NCBI GenBank assembly: GCA_022376925.1
Contig: JAIOJX010000032.1
Span: 114,615,979 to 114,679,978 of the forward strand
Length of the DNA: 64,000 bases
Source of the DNA: Tragulus kanchil
Taxonomy: Eukaryota; Chordata; Mammalia; Artiodactyla; Tragulidae
Reading direction: 5' to 3'
Shown: in pieces, positions 53,566 through 64,000 of the stretch
How positions within the stretch are numbered: the stretch's first letter is position 1
Layout: the number at the start of each line of letters is the position of its first letter
Program-made: the position numbers and the translations under genes
Notes under the pieces: generated by a model
Told to the model about the DNA's origin: nothing
Seen by the model: the letters and a program-made list of their open reading frames with translations, nothing else
Database searches by the model: none

Positions 53566-55920
53566 AAGTTGGTTAGCATTCAGGTCTTTTTTAGTCTTTC
53601 TTTTTCTTTGACCACCCTGTGTGGCTTGTAGGATCTTAGTTCCCTGACCAGTCATTGAAACTTTGCCCCCTGCAATGGAGACTCAGAGTCCTAAGCCCTG
53701 CACTGCCAGGGAATTCTCTTCCCTAGTCTTTCTAACTTGTCCAATTGTTTTGTCAGTTACTAAGAAAGAAGTGTTGAAATCTCTATAATTATGGATTTGT
53801 CTGTTTCTCTTTTAATTCTTGTCAGGTTTTGCTTCACATATTTTGAATCTGTTATTAAGTGTGTATACAGTTATTATTATGTCTTTTTGATGAATTGATC
53901 CTTTTATAGCCTTGAAATGTTTTTCTTTCTGTCTAATAATATCCTTTCCTCTGAAGTCTACTTTGTCTGATATTAATGTAACTAAGCTATCTTTTAATTA
54001 GTGTTTTCATTGTGTATCTTTTTTTCCTTCTACTTTAAATCTGTGTCTATAAGAACTACTTGTTTTGTAAGATAGCTATGGTCTGTTTTTCCCTACAATT
54101 TGAAAGTCTATGACTTTCAAGTAGGTTCTTTAGAATTTTTACTGTTTATATATAATGTAATTGTATATATGGTTGGTTTTTAGACCCTTATTTTGCTGTT
54201 TTTCTTTTTGTACAATCCATCCTTGTTTTTTCCTTTTTTCTGTCTTTATGTTGACTGTTTTAGTATTCCATTTTATCTCTTTTGTCCAATTAACTATATA
54301 TCTTCACTTTTTTTCTTAATTGTTGCTTTGGGGTTTGCATTATATCTAATAGGTATTTTAATATATCACATCTACATTCAAATACTATCATACCACTTTA
54401 CCTTTATTGTAAGATATTTACAAAAACATATTTCCCTTTTCTATTCTTTGTACTATTGATGTATTGAATTTTTTAATGTATTGTGAACCCCATAATAAGT
54501 TTAAACAGTCCATTATATTTAAGATAAATTTTAATGAGAAAACATTGCATAATTATGCATTCTTAATGACCATTTCTTCTTCTTTTCATTGTGTAGAATT
54601 AAGTTTCTATCTCATAGATATTCTCTAAGCTTGAAGAACTTCCTTTAATATTTCTTTTTGTAGTGGTCTACTGGCAATGATTCTCTAAGATTTCATTTTA
54701 TGAAAAATTTTCTACCATATTTAAAACAATTTTTAAATTAGTCTTCTAAAGTTGGTTAGCATTCAGGTCTTTTTTAGTCTTTCTTTTTCTTTGACCACCC
54801 TGTGTGGCTTGTAGGATCTTAGTTCCCTGACCAGTCATTGAAACTTTGCCCCCTGCAATGGAGACTCAGAGTCCTAAGCCCTGCACTGCCAGGGAATTCT
54901 CTTCCCTAGTCTTTCTAACTTGTCCAATTGTTTTGTCAGTTACTAAGAAAGAAGTGTTGAAATCTCTATAATTATGGATTTGTCTGTTTCTCTTTTAATT
55001 CTTGTCAGGTTTTGCTTCACATATTTTGAATCTGTTATTAAGTGTGTATACAGTTATTATTATGTCTTTTTGATGAATTGATCCTTTTATAGCCTTGAAA
55101 TGTTTTTCTTTCTGTCTAATAATATCCTTTCCTCTGAAGTCTACTTTGTCTGATATTAATGTAACTAAGCTATCTTTTAATTAGTGTTTTCATTGTGTAT
55201 CTTTTTTTCCTTCTACTTTAAATCTGTGTCTATAAGAACTACTTGTTTTGTAAGATAGCTATGGTCTGTTTTTCCCTACAATTTGAAAGTCTATGACTTT
55301 CAAGTAGGTTCTTTAGAATTTTTACTGTTTATATATAATGTAATTGTATATATGGTTGGTTTTTAGACCCTTATTTTGCTGTTTTTCTTTTTGTACAATC
55401 CATCCTTGTTTTTTCCTTTTTTCTGTCTTTATGTTGACTGTTTTAGTATTCCATTTTATCTCTTTTGTCCAATTAACTATATATCTTCACTTTTTTTCTT
55501 AATTGTTGCTTTGGGGTTTGCATTATATCTAATAGGTATTTTAATATATCACATCTACATTCAAATACTATCATACCACTTTACCTTTATTGTAAGATAT
55601 TTACAAAAACATTTTTCCCCTTTTCTATTCTTTGTACTATTGATGTATTGAATTTTTTAATGTATTGTGAACCCCATAATAAGTTTAAACAGTCCATTAT
55701 ATTTAAGATAAATTTTAATGAGAAAACATTGCATAATTATGCATTCTTAATGACCATTTCTTCTTCTTTTCATTGTGTAGAATTAAGTTTCTATCTCATA
55801 GATATTCTCTAAGCTTGAAGAACTTCCTTTAATATTTCTTTTTGTAGTGGTCTACTGGCAATGATTCTCTAAGATTTCATTTTATGAAAAATTTTCTACC
55901 ATATTTAAAACAATTTTTAA
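53566..55920. repeat. Tandem duplication 14 (about 1183-bp unit), IPP intron 8
   Basis: Copies at 53566-54742 and 54748-55920. Small homopolymer difference near 54430 versus 55613. Overlaps duplication 15. Confidence 0.95.
53600..53720 (-). mobile_element. Short tRNA-derived SINE
   Basis: GGATCTTAGTTCCCTGACCA and head complement CACTGCCAGGGAATTC. Repeated at 54782-54900. Confidence 0.82.
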
Positions 55921-57975
55921 ATTAATTTATTTATTAGCTTACTGGGTCTTTGTTGCTGTGCAGACTTTTCTCTAGTTGGAGCCTGTGGGGGCTACTCTTC
56001 AGTTGTCGTGCATGGGCTTCTGATGGAGGTGGCTTCTCTTGTTGAGGAGCACAGGCTTTCAGGCCCAGGCCTTCGGAATTCACAGTTCTGGACTCTAGAA
56101 GCTATTCATATGTGCTCAGTTCCAACTCTCTGCAACCCCATGGGCTGTAGCCCTCTAGGTTCCTCTGTCCATGGAATTTCTCAGGCAAGAATACTGGAGC
56201 AGTTTGCCATTTCCTCCTCCAGGGCATCTTCCTGTCTACCATCATTTTTGTGAGATATTTTTGCTGAGTATAGAATTTTAGGTTGTTCTTTGCCTCACCT
56301 CTGTCATTTTATATTGTTGTTTACTTGTCTTCTTGCTAGAACTTATTCATCCTGCATGACTGAAATTTTATTCTCTGTGCTTCAGTTCTGATAGTTTTCT
56401 TGCTGTGTCTTCAAGTTCATTAACTTTCTACAATGTTTAAACTTTTAATTTGTGGTGTCTAATTCTGTTTAGGAAAATTTTTGTTTCAGGTGTTGTATTT
56501 TTTAGCTCTAGAAGGTAGTTTTGGTTATTGTTTTTTAAATGTCTTCCATTTTTCTCCTCATCATTTTCATATTTTTCTTTCAAATCCTTAACACATTTGT
56601 AATGTCTGCTCTAAAGTACTTACTTATCTGCTAGTTCTATTATCTTGTCATTTTTTAATCTGTATCTGTTGAAACTTTTCTTCCTAGTGTCAGTCACCTT
56701 TTTTTTTTTTTTTGCTTTTCCACATTTCTAATAAATGATCAGATGTTGGACATTGTGAATGTTATATAGTTGAGTATTTAGATTTTGTTTTCCTCCCATA
56801 AGAGGGGTTGTGTTTAGTATTGAACCCCATAATAAGTTTAAACAGTCCATTATATTTAAGATAAATTTTAATGAGAAAACATTGCATAATTATGCATTCT
56901 TAATGACCATTTCTTCTTCTTTTCATTGTGTAGAATTAAGTTTCTATCTCATAGATATTCTCTAAGCTTGAAGAACTTCCTTTAATATTTCTTTTTGTAG
57001 TGGTCTACTGGCAATGATTCTCTAAGATTTCATTTTATGAAAAATTTTCTACCATATTTAAAACAATTTTTAAATTAATTTATTTATTAGCTTACTGGGT
57101 CTTTGTTGCTGTGCAGACTTTTCTCTAGTTGGAGCCTGTGGGGGCTACTCTTCAGTTGTCGTGCATGGGCTTCTGATGGAGGTGGCTTCTCTTGTTGAGG
57201 AGCACAGGCTTTCAGGCCCAGGCCTTCGGAATTCACAGTTCTGGACTCTAGAAGCTATTCATATGTGCTCAGTTCCAACTCTCTGCAACCCCATGGGCTG
57301 TAGCCCTCTAGGTTCCTCTGTCCATGGAATTTCTCAGGCAAGAATACTGGAGCAGTTTGCCATTTCCTCCTCCAGGGCATCTTCCTGTCTACCATCATTT
57401 TTGTGAGATATTTTTGCTGAGTATAGAATTTTAGGTTGTTCTTTGCCTCACCTCTGTCATTTTATATTGTTGTTTACTTGTCTTCTTGCTAGAACTTATT
57501 CATCCTGCATGACTGAAATTTTATTCTCTGTGCTTCAGTTCTGATAGTTTTCTTGCTGTGTCTTCAAGTTCATTAACTTTCTACAATGTTTAAACTTTTA
57601 ATTTGTGGTGTCTAATTCTGTTTAGGAAAATTTTTGTTTCAGGTGTTGTATTTTTTAGCTCTAGAAGGTAGTTTTGGTTATTGTTTTTTAAATGTCTTCC
57701 ATTTTTCTCCTCATCATTTTCATATTTTTCTTTCAAATCCTTAACACATTTGTAATGTCTGCTCTAAAGTACTTACTTATCTGCTAGTTCTATTATCTTG
57801 TCATTTTTTAATCTGTATCTGTTGAAACTTTTCTTCCTAGTGTCAGTCACCTTTTTTTTTTTTTTTGCTTTTCCACATTTCTAATAAATGATCAGATGTT
57901 GGACATTGTGAATGTTATATAGTTGAGTATTTAGATTTTGTTTTCCTCCCATAAGAGGGGTTGTGTTTAGTATTG
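55668..57975. repeat. Tandem duplication 15 (about 1154-bp unit), IPP intron 8
   Basis: Copies at 55668-56822 and 56823-57975. Together with duplication 14, the 54484-54740 segment occurs three times (also 55668-55923 and 56823-57078). Confidence 0.95.
55924..56232 (-). mobile_element. CHR-type SINE piece joined to a Bov-tA piece
   Basis: TTACTGGGTCTTTGTTGCTG and CAGACTTTTCTCTAGTTGGA belong to a CHR tail. From 56108 the sequence is Bov-tA (GTTCCTCTGTCCATGGAATT, CAGGCAAGAATACTGGAGCA) without its head. Repeated at 57077-57385. Confidence 0.75.
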
Positions 57976-57999
57976 ATAGGCAGTTATTTGCAAATCAGA

Positions 58000-58380
58000 T
58001 TGATTTTCTGAGACTTGTTTTTAAGCTTTGTATGGAATGTCTGGAAGGTCTAGGTCCTTTAGGAATATTTAGCCCTACCACTGAAGCATGGTCCTTCTTG
58101 ACTCTCTACTGTATGCCGCAGCTGTCCAACAGTGTTTCTTCACAAAGCTGCAATATCATTCTGCCTTGTGCGAGCTCTGAGAATTGTGAAGGTTACAACT
58201 CCTGTAAAGGAGAACTGTTTCTCTGCTCTCTATATATCTTTACACCAAATGTGTGGGTTTTCCACTCCAAATTCTTCTCCAGTTCTCTGTGGATACCAAC
58301 TGGGTGTCCTAAAGTCAACTCAGTTCTGACAGTAACCATCCCACAGGTTATGGGCTCAGTCCCACAAGACTAGCCCTTTA
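58000..58380. other. IPP intron 8 sequence, unassigned
   Basis: A 136-codon open frame spans 57963-58373 but shows no domain, no splice sites and repeat-like surroundings. Not regarded as a gene. Confidence 0.4.
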
Positions 58381-59400
58381 TTTAGACACCAGTCTGAAGT
58401 AGCAGGTCCTCAGGATAACCACTGACTTGGTCACAAACTGAGGGTTCCTGTGATCCCTTCCTCAGGTTCAGTAATTTGCTGTAATGGCTCCAAAACTTTG
58501 GGAAACACCTGTTTACCAGTTTATTACAAAGGATATTCTATAGTACTATAAATATAGAATATAATATAGAATAGCATATATAATTCTTATATTCTGCATT
58601 ATTGTAAAGGATATAAGTGAATAACCAGATGAGGAGGTACAGAGGGCAGGATCCAGGAGGGTTTTTGATTATAGGTTTCTGCACTGGTGGAGTTTGAGGG
58701 TATCACTTTCCTGGCATGTGAATATGGTCGCCAAACCAGAAGTGCTCCAAACCTCATAGTTTAGGGATTTTTATGGAGGCTTCACCACATAGGCATGATC
58801 AATTACTATTTCAGCCTGCAGTCTTTCTTGCCTCCCTGAGTGATAGGGTATGGGACTAAATTCCAAGCTTCTAATCTGGACTTCATCTTCCTAGTAAAAG
58901 GCCCCATCTTGATGTTATACAGGATCCTATAAGAGTTGCCTTTTTAGGGAAGAAGACATTCCTGTCACCAAGGAAATTCCGAGGGACTTAGAAGCTCTGT
59001 GTCAAGAACTGGAGTCAGAGACTAAGTGCATTTCTTTTTTCTTTTCTTTTTTTAATTTTTTTTTGGGGGGACGGGTTGGGGAGGGAGCAGGGTGGGCAGG
59101 CCACTTCTATTGGTCTTCCATTTATCTGTTTTCATCCATCTTTGTTCTTTGGCCCGTGTGGGCCTCCCATCGTAGTGGCCTCTGTTGTCGCAGAGCACCG
59201 GCTCTGGGCGCATGCGCTCCAGAGCTCTGGCTAGGCAATTGGACACATCCGTCCAGCTGCTCTGCAGCCTGTGGGATCTTCTCAGGCCAGGGATCGAACC
59301 GGCACCCCTTGCACTGCAAGGCAGTGTCCTTACCCCCTGGACCACCAGGGAAGCCCAAAGTACATTTCTTATTATGTTACATCTTCCCATTTCTTTGCTC
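58381..59400. mobile_element. Ancient LTR-like repeat interrupted by a SINE
   Basis: Motifs TCAGTAATTTGCTGTAATGG, TTTTTATGGAGGCTTCACCA, CATAGGCATGATCAATTACT and GAAATTCCGAGGGACTTAGA are typical of an old mammalian LTR repeat. I cannot name the family safely. The 3' end resumes at about 59357 after the SINE. Confidence 0.5.
59040..59356 (-). mobile_element. tRNA-Glu SINE of the 'CATCCATCTTT' family, young
   Basis: G-rich block, CATCCATCTTTGTTCTTTGG, GCGCATGCGCTCCAGAGCTC, CTGGACCACCAGGGAAGCCC. AAGTGCATTTCTT and AAGTACATTTCTT flank it. Confidence 0.92.
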
Positions 59401-60302
59401 CTTGACTATTCTTATGGAGTCTCATTTTTCAATTTTATTTCTCCTTTCTTTTCTTCTCTTTTAAAACTTTTTATATTTACTTTTTTGTTGTTCTATTTTT
59501 ATTTTCTTTCATAGAGTCTCCTTTATGCATGCAAAGATTAGTACTATACAGCCAGACTCAAGGGAGCCTCTGTCCTCTGACACTCTTCCTGGCAAATCTC
59601 AACTGCATCAGCCTCTCTAAACCAATTTCTCTCTCCTAAATCAGCGACTGTCATGGTTTGCTTGGGATTCTCTTCCCTGTATTGCTGTTCAGAAAGCCCT
59701 CCAGGCAGAAAGCCTGGATAAGCATGGAGTTAACCTTGTTTCTTGTTTTTTTCCAAATCACAGTTTTTCATCGCCTATTGTCCATCATCTGAGAACTATA
59801 TTTCATATAGTTTGTCAGGTTTTCTAAATCTTTATGGTAGGAGGCCAAGTTTGGTAACAATTACTATATCATGGCTTAAAAGTAGGGGTCCCTCTGGTTT
59901 CTGTCCTTTGAACAGTTTTTTCCTATCTGACATAGTAAAATACTTCAAGTACAAGAAAGCTTACACTTCTCTGGCCCTGGAGTCAGTCATTTCTCCAAAA
60001 ACTTTAGTTCCTCTTAGAGGAGGACAGTATTTGGAAACCAAGATTAGCACTCAGAATATTCATTGCTACTGGAGTATTGCTGCTTATAGTCATTCTAAGT
60101 AAATAGCTAAATATAAACAATAAACATATATTTGTGTGTGTATGTATTCACACACATCTTCATTTATAAGTATTTCCATATCTGTGCATATATGTTATAA
60201 AACCATGAGTTCATAATGATAGCACCAATTCAGCTATACCTCAGATTCTTTCAGGCTTTCTGCCTCTCCATGATTGTAAATACCTTCTCTGTCAGTTAAA
60301 AG

Positions 60303-60502
60303 GGTTTCCCAGGTGGGGCAATGATAAAGAATCTGCTTGCCAGTGCAGGAGACACAAGAGATGTGCCTTTGATCCCTGGGTCAGGAGGACGCCCTGGAGA
60401 AGGAAATGGCAACCTGCTCCAGTATTCTTACCTCGAAAATTCCATGGACAGAGGAGCCTGGCGGGCTACAGTCCATGAGGTCACAATGAATGGATACAAT
60501 TG

Positions 60503-60503
<1 letters not shown>
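60303..60503 (+). mobile_element. Bov-tA SINE
   Basis: GGTTTCCCAGGTGGGGCAAT head, GGAGAAGGAAATGGCAACCT body, GGCTACAGTCCATGAGGTCA end. The CA repeat starts directly after it. Repeated at 61389-61589. Confidence 0.9.

Positions 60504-60577
<74 letters not shown>
60504..60577. repeat. CA dinucleotide microsatellite
   Basis: About 36 uninterrupted CA units at the Bov-tA tail. Repeated with nearly the same length at about 61590-61663. Confidence 0.97.
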
Positions 60578-60580
<3 letters not shown>

Positions 60581-61588
60581 TCACATCGTCCTATCAGTTA
60601 AAAGCTGGGCTCCTGTTATTATATTTACTTATTTGTTCATTGAATCTAGACTCCCTACCATACCAGCTGTCTTCTCCACCTGCACCTCTGCACATTACCC
60701 ATTTTATCACTGCCCATATGAGCACCACAGGTTTCTCTCATGCCCTCAGTTACTTGGCTGATGCAATTATGCTACAAAAGGAAAAGAAGAGAAAGTAGGG
60801 AACCTGGATAAGCATGGAGTAACCTTGTTTCTTGTTTTTCCAAATCACATTTTTCATCGCCTATTGTCCATCATCTGAGAACTATATTTCATATAGTTTG
60901 TCAGGTTTTCTAAATCTTTATGGTAGGAGGCCAAGTTTGGTAACAATTACTATATCATGGCTTAAAAGTAGGGGTCCCTCTGGTTTCTGTCCTTTGAACA
61001 GTTTTTTCCTATCTGACATAGTAAAATACTTCAAGTACAAGAAAGCTTACACTTCTCTGGCCCTGGAGTCAGTCATTTCTCCAAAAACTTTAGTTCCTCT
61101 TAGAGGAGGACAGTATTTGGAAACCAAGATTAGCACTCAGAATATTCATTGCTACTGGAGTATTGCTGCTTATAGTCATTCTAAGTAAATAGCTAAATAT
61201 AAACAATAAACATATATTTGTGTGTGTATGTATTCACACACATCTTCATTTATAAGTATTTCCATATCTGTGCATATATGTTATAAAACCATGAGTTCAT
61301 AATGATAGCACCAATTCAGCTATACCTCAGATTCTTTCAGGCTTTCTGCCTCTCCATGATTGTAAATACCTTCTCTGTCAGTTAAAAGGGTTTCCCAGGT
61401 GGGGCAATGATAAAGAATCTGCTTGCCAGTGCAGGAGACACAAGAGATGTGCCTTTGATCCCTGGGTCAGGAGGACGCCCTGGAGAAGGAAATGGCAACC
61501 TGCTCCAGTATTCTTACCTCGAAAATTCCATGGACAGAGGAGCCTGGCGGGCTACAGTCCATGAGGTCACAATGAATGGATACAATTG

Positions 61589-61666
<78 letters not shown>

Positions 61667-62154
61667 TCACATCGTCCTATCAGTTAAAAGCTGGGCTCCT
61701 GTTATTATATTTACTTATTTGTTCATTGAATCTAGACTCCCTACCATACCAGCTGTCTTCTCCACCTGCACCTCTGCACATTACCCATTTTATCACTGCC
61801 CATATGAGCACCACAGGTTTCTCTCATGCCCTCAGTTACTTGGCTGATGCAATTATGCTACAAAAGGAAAAGAAGAGAAAGTAGGGAAGAGTAGGTTGTG
61901 AGTCACTGCTCTATCATGCATTTGTGCATTACGTATTCACAAGTATCTTAAGACCTAGGGAAGCAAAGACAAACTAAATGTGTAAAACCCCAGCTCTCAA
62001 GAAGCCAACATTCTAGTGGTAAATAGAAATAAACAGGCAAACAATTGCATTACAATTCGTTAAGTGCTTGGATAATGGAAGTACATTGTGTCATAGACTC
62101 ACAGGTTAGAAAATTTTTTTCCAAATTAATTTCCATGGAAGACCTTTTGGCACT

Positions 62155-62276
62155 TTTTTTCTTTTTTGCCACTGCCATGTGGCATGCAGGGTTCTTAGTT
62201 TTCCCACCAGAGATCAAACCTGTGCCCCCTGCAGTGGAAGTACAGAGTCTTAACCACTGGACCACCAGGAAAACCT
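62155..62276 (-). mobile_element. Short tRNA-derived SINE
   Basis: TTTTGCCACTGCCATGTGGC, GAGATCAAACCTGTGCCCCC, head complement CACTGGACCACCAGGAAAAC. Confidence 0.8.
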
Positions 62277-62574
62277 CTGCATTGTTAATAGGAAGTAGGT
62301 AGCATGAGTTTCCCTGGTCAATTATACTTAGGGAAAGTTGGATTAAACAAAGTTAAATAAATTTCTTTACTATAGGACTTCTTTATACAATTTATTAAAA
62401 TAAGGTGTTTTATGAATCTTTATGCTGAATCTCTCATATTTAAGTGACCACACAGTCCTTGCTTTTGTTTGTGAAACATCTTGGGTGAAAAAAAAGTATT
62501 TCAGGGCACATATTTTGTGAAATATGGATTAGTGTTATTTGAATTTTATGGTTCTTAAACTGGTTATGATTTTT

Positions 62575-62809
62575 TTTTAAATTATGGTCTCCTTTATTGT
62601 TTATTTATTTATTTTTATCCATCTTTATTCTTTGGCCTGTGTGGGCCTCCGATTGCAGTGACCTCTCTTGTTGTAGAGCACTGGCTTATAATTAGACACA
62701 CTGGTCCAGCCACCTCTGTGGCATGTGGGATCTTCCTGAGCCAGGGATCAAACTGGTGCCCCTTCCACTGCAAGGCAGACTCCCTACCCACTGGACCACC
62801 AGGGAAGCC
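62575..62809 (-). mobile_element. tRNA-Glu SINE of the 'CATCCATCTTT' family, older
   Basis: TTATCCATCTTTATTCTTTG, GGGATCTTCCTGAGCCAGGG, CACTGGACCACCAGGGAAGC. CTGGTTATG at about 62561 and 62810 is the target-site repeat. Confidence 0.88.
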
Positions 62810-62879
62810 CTGGTTATGCCTATTAAAACTTGTAAAACCTAAAGGTTTTTACATGTTCTCTTTTCTTTTTATTAACTAG

Positions 62880-64000
62880 AAAGAATTTTTATTTTTATAT
62901 TTATTAATATATAATTCATACACCAAACACTCAAATTGTTTCAGTGTGTTGGCTATCATGAACAATGCTGCTATGAATATTTATGTACCTATTTTTGTGT
63001 GGACTTAATATTTTCAGTTCTATTGGGTATACACCTAGGAGTGGAATTGATGGATGATCTGGTAACTCTATGTTTAACCTTTTGGTTAACCTGTCAGGTT
63101 GTTTTCTAAAGTGACTACACCATAGTTTTACATAACCACAAACAGTATATGAGAATTCTAATTTCCCGATGACCACTGCTTCTTATTGTTTATCTTTTTA
63201 ATTATAGCTATCTTAATAGATGTGAATTGGTATCTCATTGTGGTTTTGACTTGTATTCCTGATGATTAATTATGTTGGGCATCTTTTATGTGCTTACTGG
63301 TCATTTATATACCATCTTTGAGATAAGTCTGTTCTAATTGTCTCAATTTTTAAATAAATTATCTGCCGTTTTATTACTGAGATATAGATGCAGATTCTTT
63401 GTCAGATATAAGACTTGCAATTTTTTTTCCCCCATTCTATGGTTTTCTTCATTTTCATAAGGGTTTTCTTAGAAGGACCAAAGATTTTAAGTTTAATGTC
63501 TAGTTTTTCTGAAAAGGCTCTTCTTTTTCATTTTAATTTTAATGTCCAATTTATTTTTTCCGAAAACTCTTCCTTCCATTTGATTGTCTTGGTCTTTGTT
63601 GAAAATCAGTCAACCATAAATGTGAGGGTTCATTTCTGGACTTTTAATTCTTTTCATTCGCCTGTATATATGTTTGTCCTCATGCCAATACCACACTGTC
63701 TTAGTTACTGTAGCTCTTTGGTGAGTTTTGAAATCATAAATTGGGAGTCCTCCAACATGGAATTTCTTTTTAAAAGTTGATTTTGCTGTTCTGAGTCCCT
63801 CGAATTTCATATAAATTTTAGGATCAGCTTGTCAGTTTCTACAATGAAGCCATCAGGGTTTTGATAGAGATTATAGTGGACCTAAGATCAATTTGGGGAA
63901 TATTGCCATCTTAACAATATTAGGATTTTTTGTCTTTCCATTTACTTAGGTCTTCTTCACTTTATTTCAGCAGTGTTTCATAGTTTTGAGTATCTTATGT
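62880..64000 (-). mobile_element. Old L1 ORF2 3' fragment, antisense
   Basis: Minus-strand pieces read VTKTVWYWHEDKHIYRRMKR (near 63700) and IPLLGVYP (near 63030), both characteristic of the C-terminal half of L1 ORF2. Many breaks. Continues past the window end. Confidence 0.85.

Larger units (their letters stand above)
53346..57990 (-). mobile_element. Old L1, ORF2 5' part and 5' region, antisense
   Basis: Sequences such as CTACTTTGTCTGATATTAAT and AGAAAGAAGTGTTGAAATCT are L1 ORF2 endonuclease-type on the complement. The later part continues toward the 5' end. Inflated by duplications 14 and 15. Interrupted by SINEs at 53600-53720, 55924-56105 and 56108-56232. Confidence 0.7.
59713..61886. 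repeat. Tandem duplication 16 (about 1086-bp unit), IPP intron 8
   Basis: Copies at 59713-60801 and 60802-61886, each with a Bov-tA and a CA microsatellite of similar length. The start of copy 2 has several one- to two-base deletions (60815-60850). Confidence 0.95.

Noticed and set aside
57963..58373. 136-codon frame in intron 8
   Set aside because: No homology recognised, no splice sites or start context support, lies between repeats.
60490..60798. Frame encoding a long HT repeat
   Set aside because: It is the CA microsatellite read in frame, not a protein.
1937..61886. Regular repeats suggesting a CRISPR array, satellite or segmental duplication cluster
   Set aside because: Units are pairwise, unrelated to one another and about 1.1 kb, in mammalian DNA; the assembly explanation is simpler.

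Overview
The window is mammalian nuclear DNA from a ruminant artiodactyl. The evidence is BovB LINE fragments, many Bov-tA-type and other tRNA-Glu-derived SINEs, and a long L1. The species cannot be fixed from sequence alone. One protein-coding gene is recognisable: the 5' and middle part of IPP (KLHL27), a BTB-BACK-Kelch protein, on the + strand. Almost everything else is interspersed repeat.

Layout: 1-12.4 kb is upstream DNA, made of SINEs, BovB pieces, an old sense L1 and an MLT1-type LTR. A CpG island with the probable non-coding exon 1 of IPP lies at 12.45-13.2 kb and appears again at 13.6-14.4 kb. Intron 1 (to 28.29 kb) holds a complete-looking antisense L1 (18.28-27.91 kb) inserted next to a nested SINE. 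Coding exons are at 28338-28629 (ATG, BTB), 32179-32610 (end of BTB, BACK), 41287-41442 (linker), 43375-43542, 49287-49424, 50216-50338 and 52553-52773 (Kelch blades). They join in frame to 510 codons. About 74 C-terminal residues are expected beyond base 64000, so intron 8 is at least 11.2 kb. It holds older antisense L1, an LTR-like repeat, SINEs and a CA microsatellite.

The most striking property is not a gene. The window carries 16 direct, adjacent, nearly identical duplications with units of only about 1.07-1.18 kb, adding roughly 18 kb (about 28 %) of redundant sequence. They ignore all feature boundaries, cutting through SINEs, the L1, the CpG island and exon 6 of IPP. Where I compared copies, differences cluster at the inner edges (end of copy 1, start of copy 2). 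This is best explained by overlapping contig ends that were not merged in the assembly. One consequence is a spurious broken copy of exon 6 (48169-48305), and others are a doubled promoter and a broken L1 ORF2. Coordinates and intron lengths should be treated as inflated.

Biologically interesting points that survive this caveat: an upstream ORF in good context overlapping the IPP start codon; a full-length L1 whose 5' end faces the first coding exon from under 400 bp away; phase-1 introns that cut glycine codons at exon after exon; and a CpG-rich tRNA-Glu SINE family with 13 independent loci, 11 of them antisense to IPP. I found no undescribed multi-gene system.
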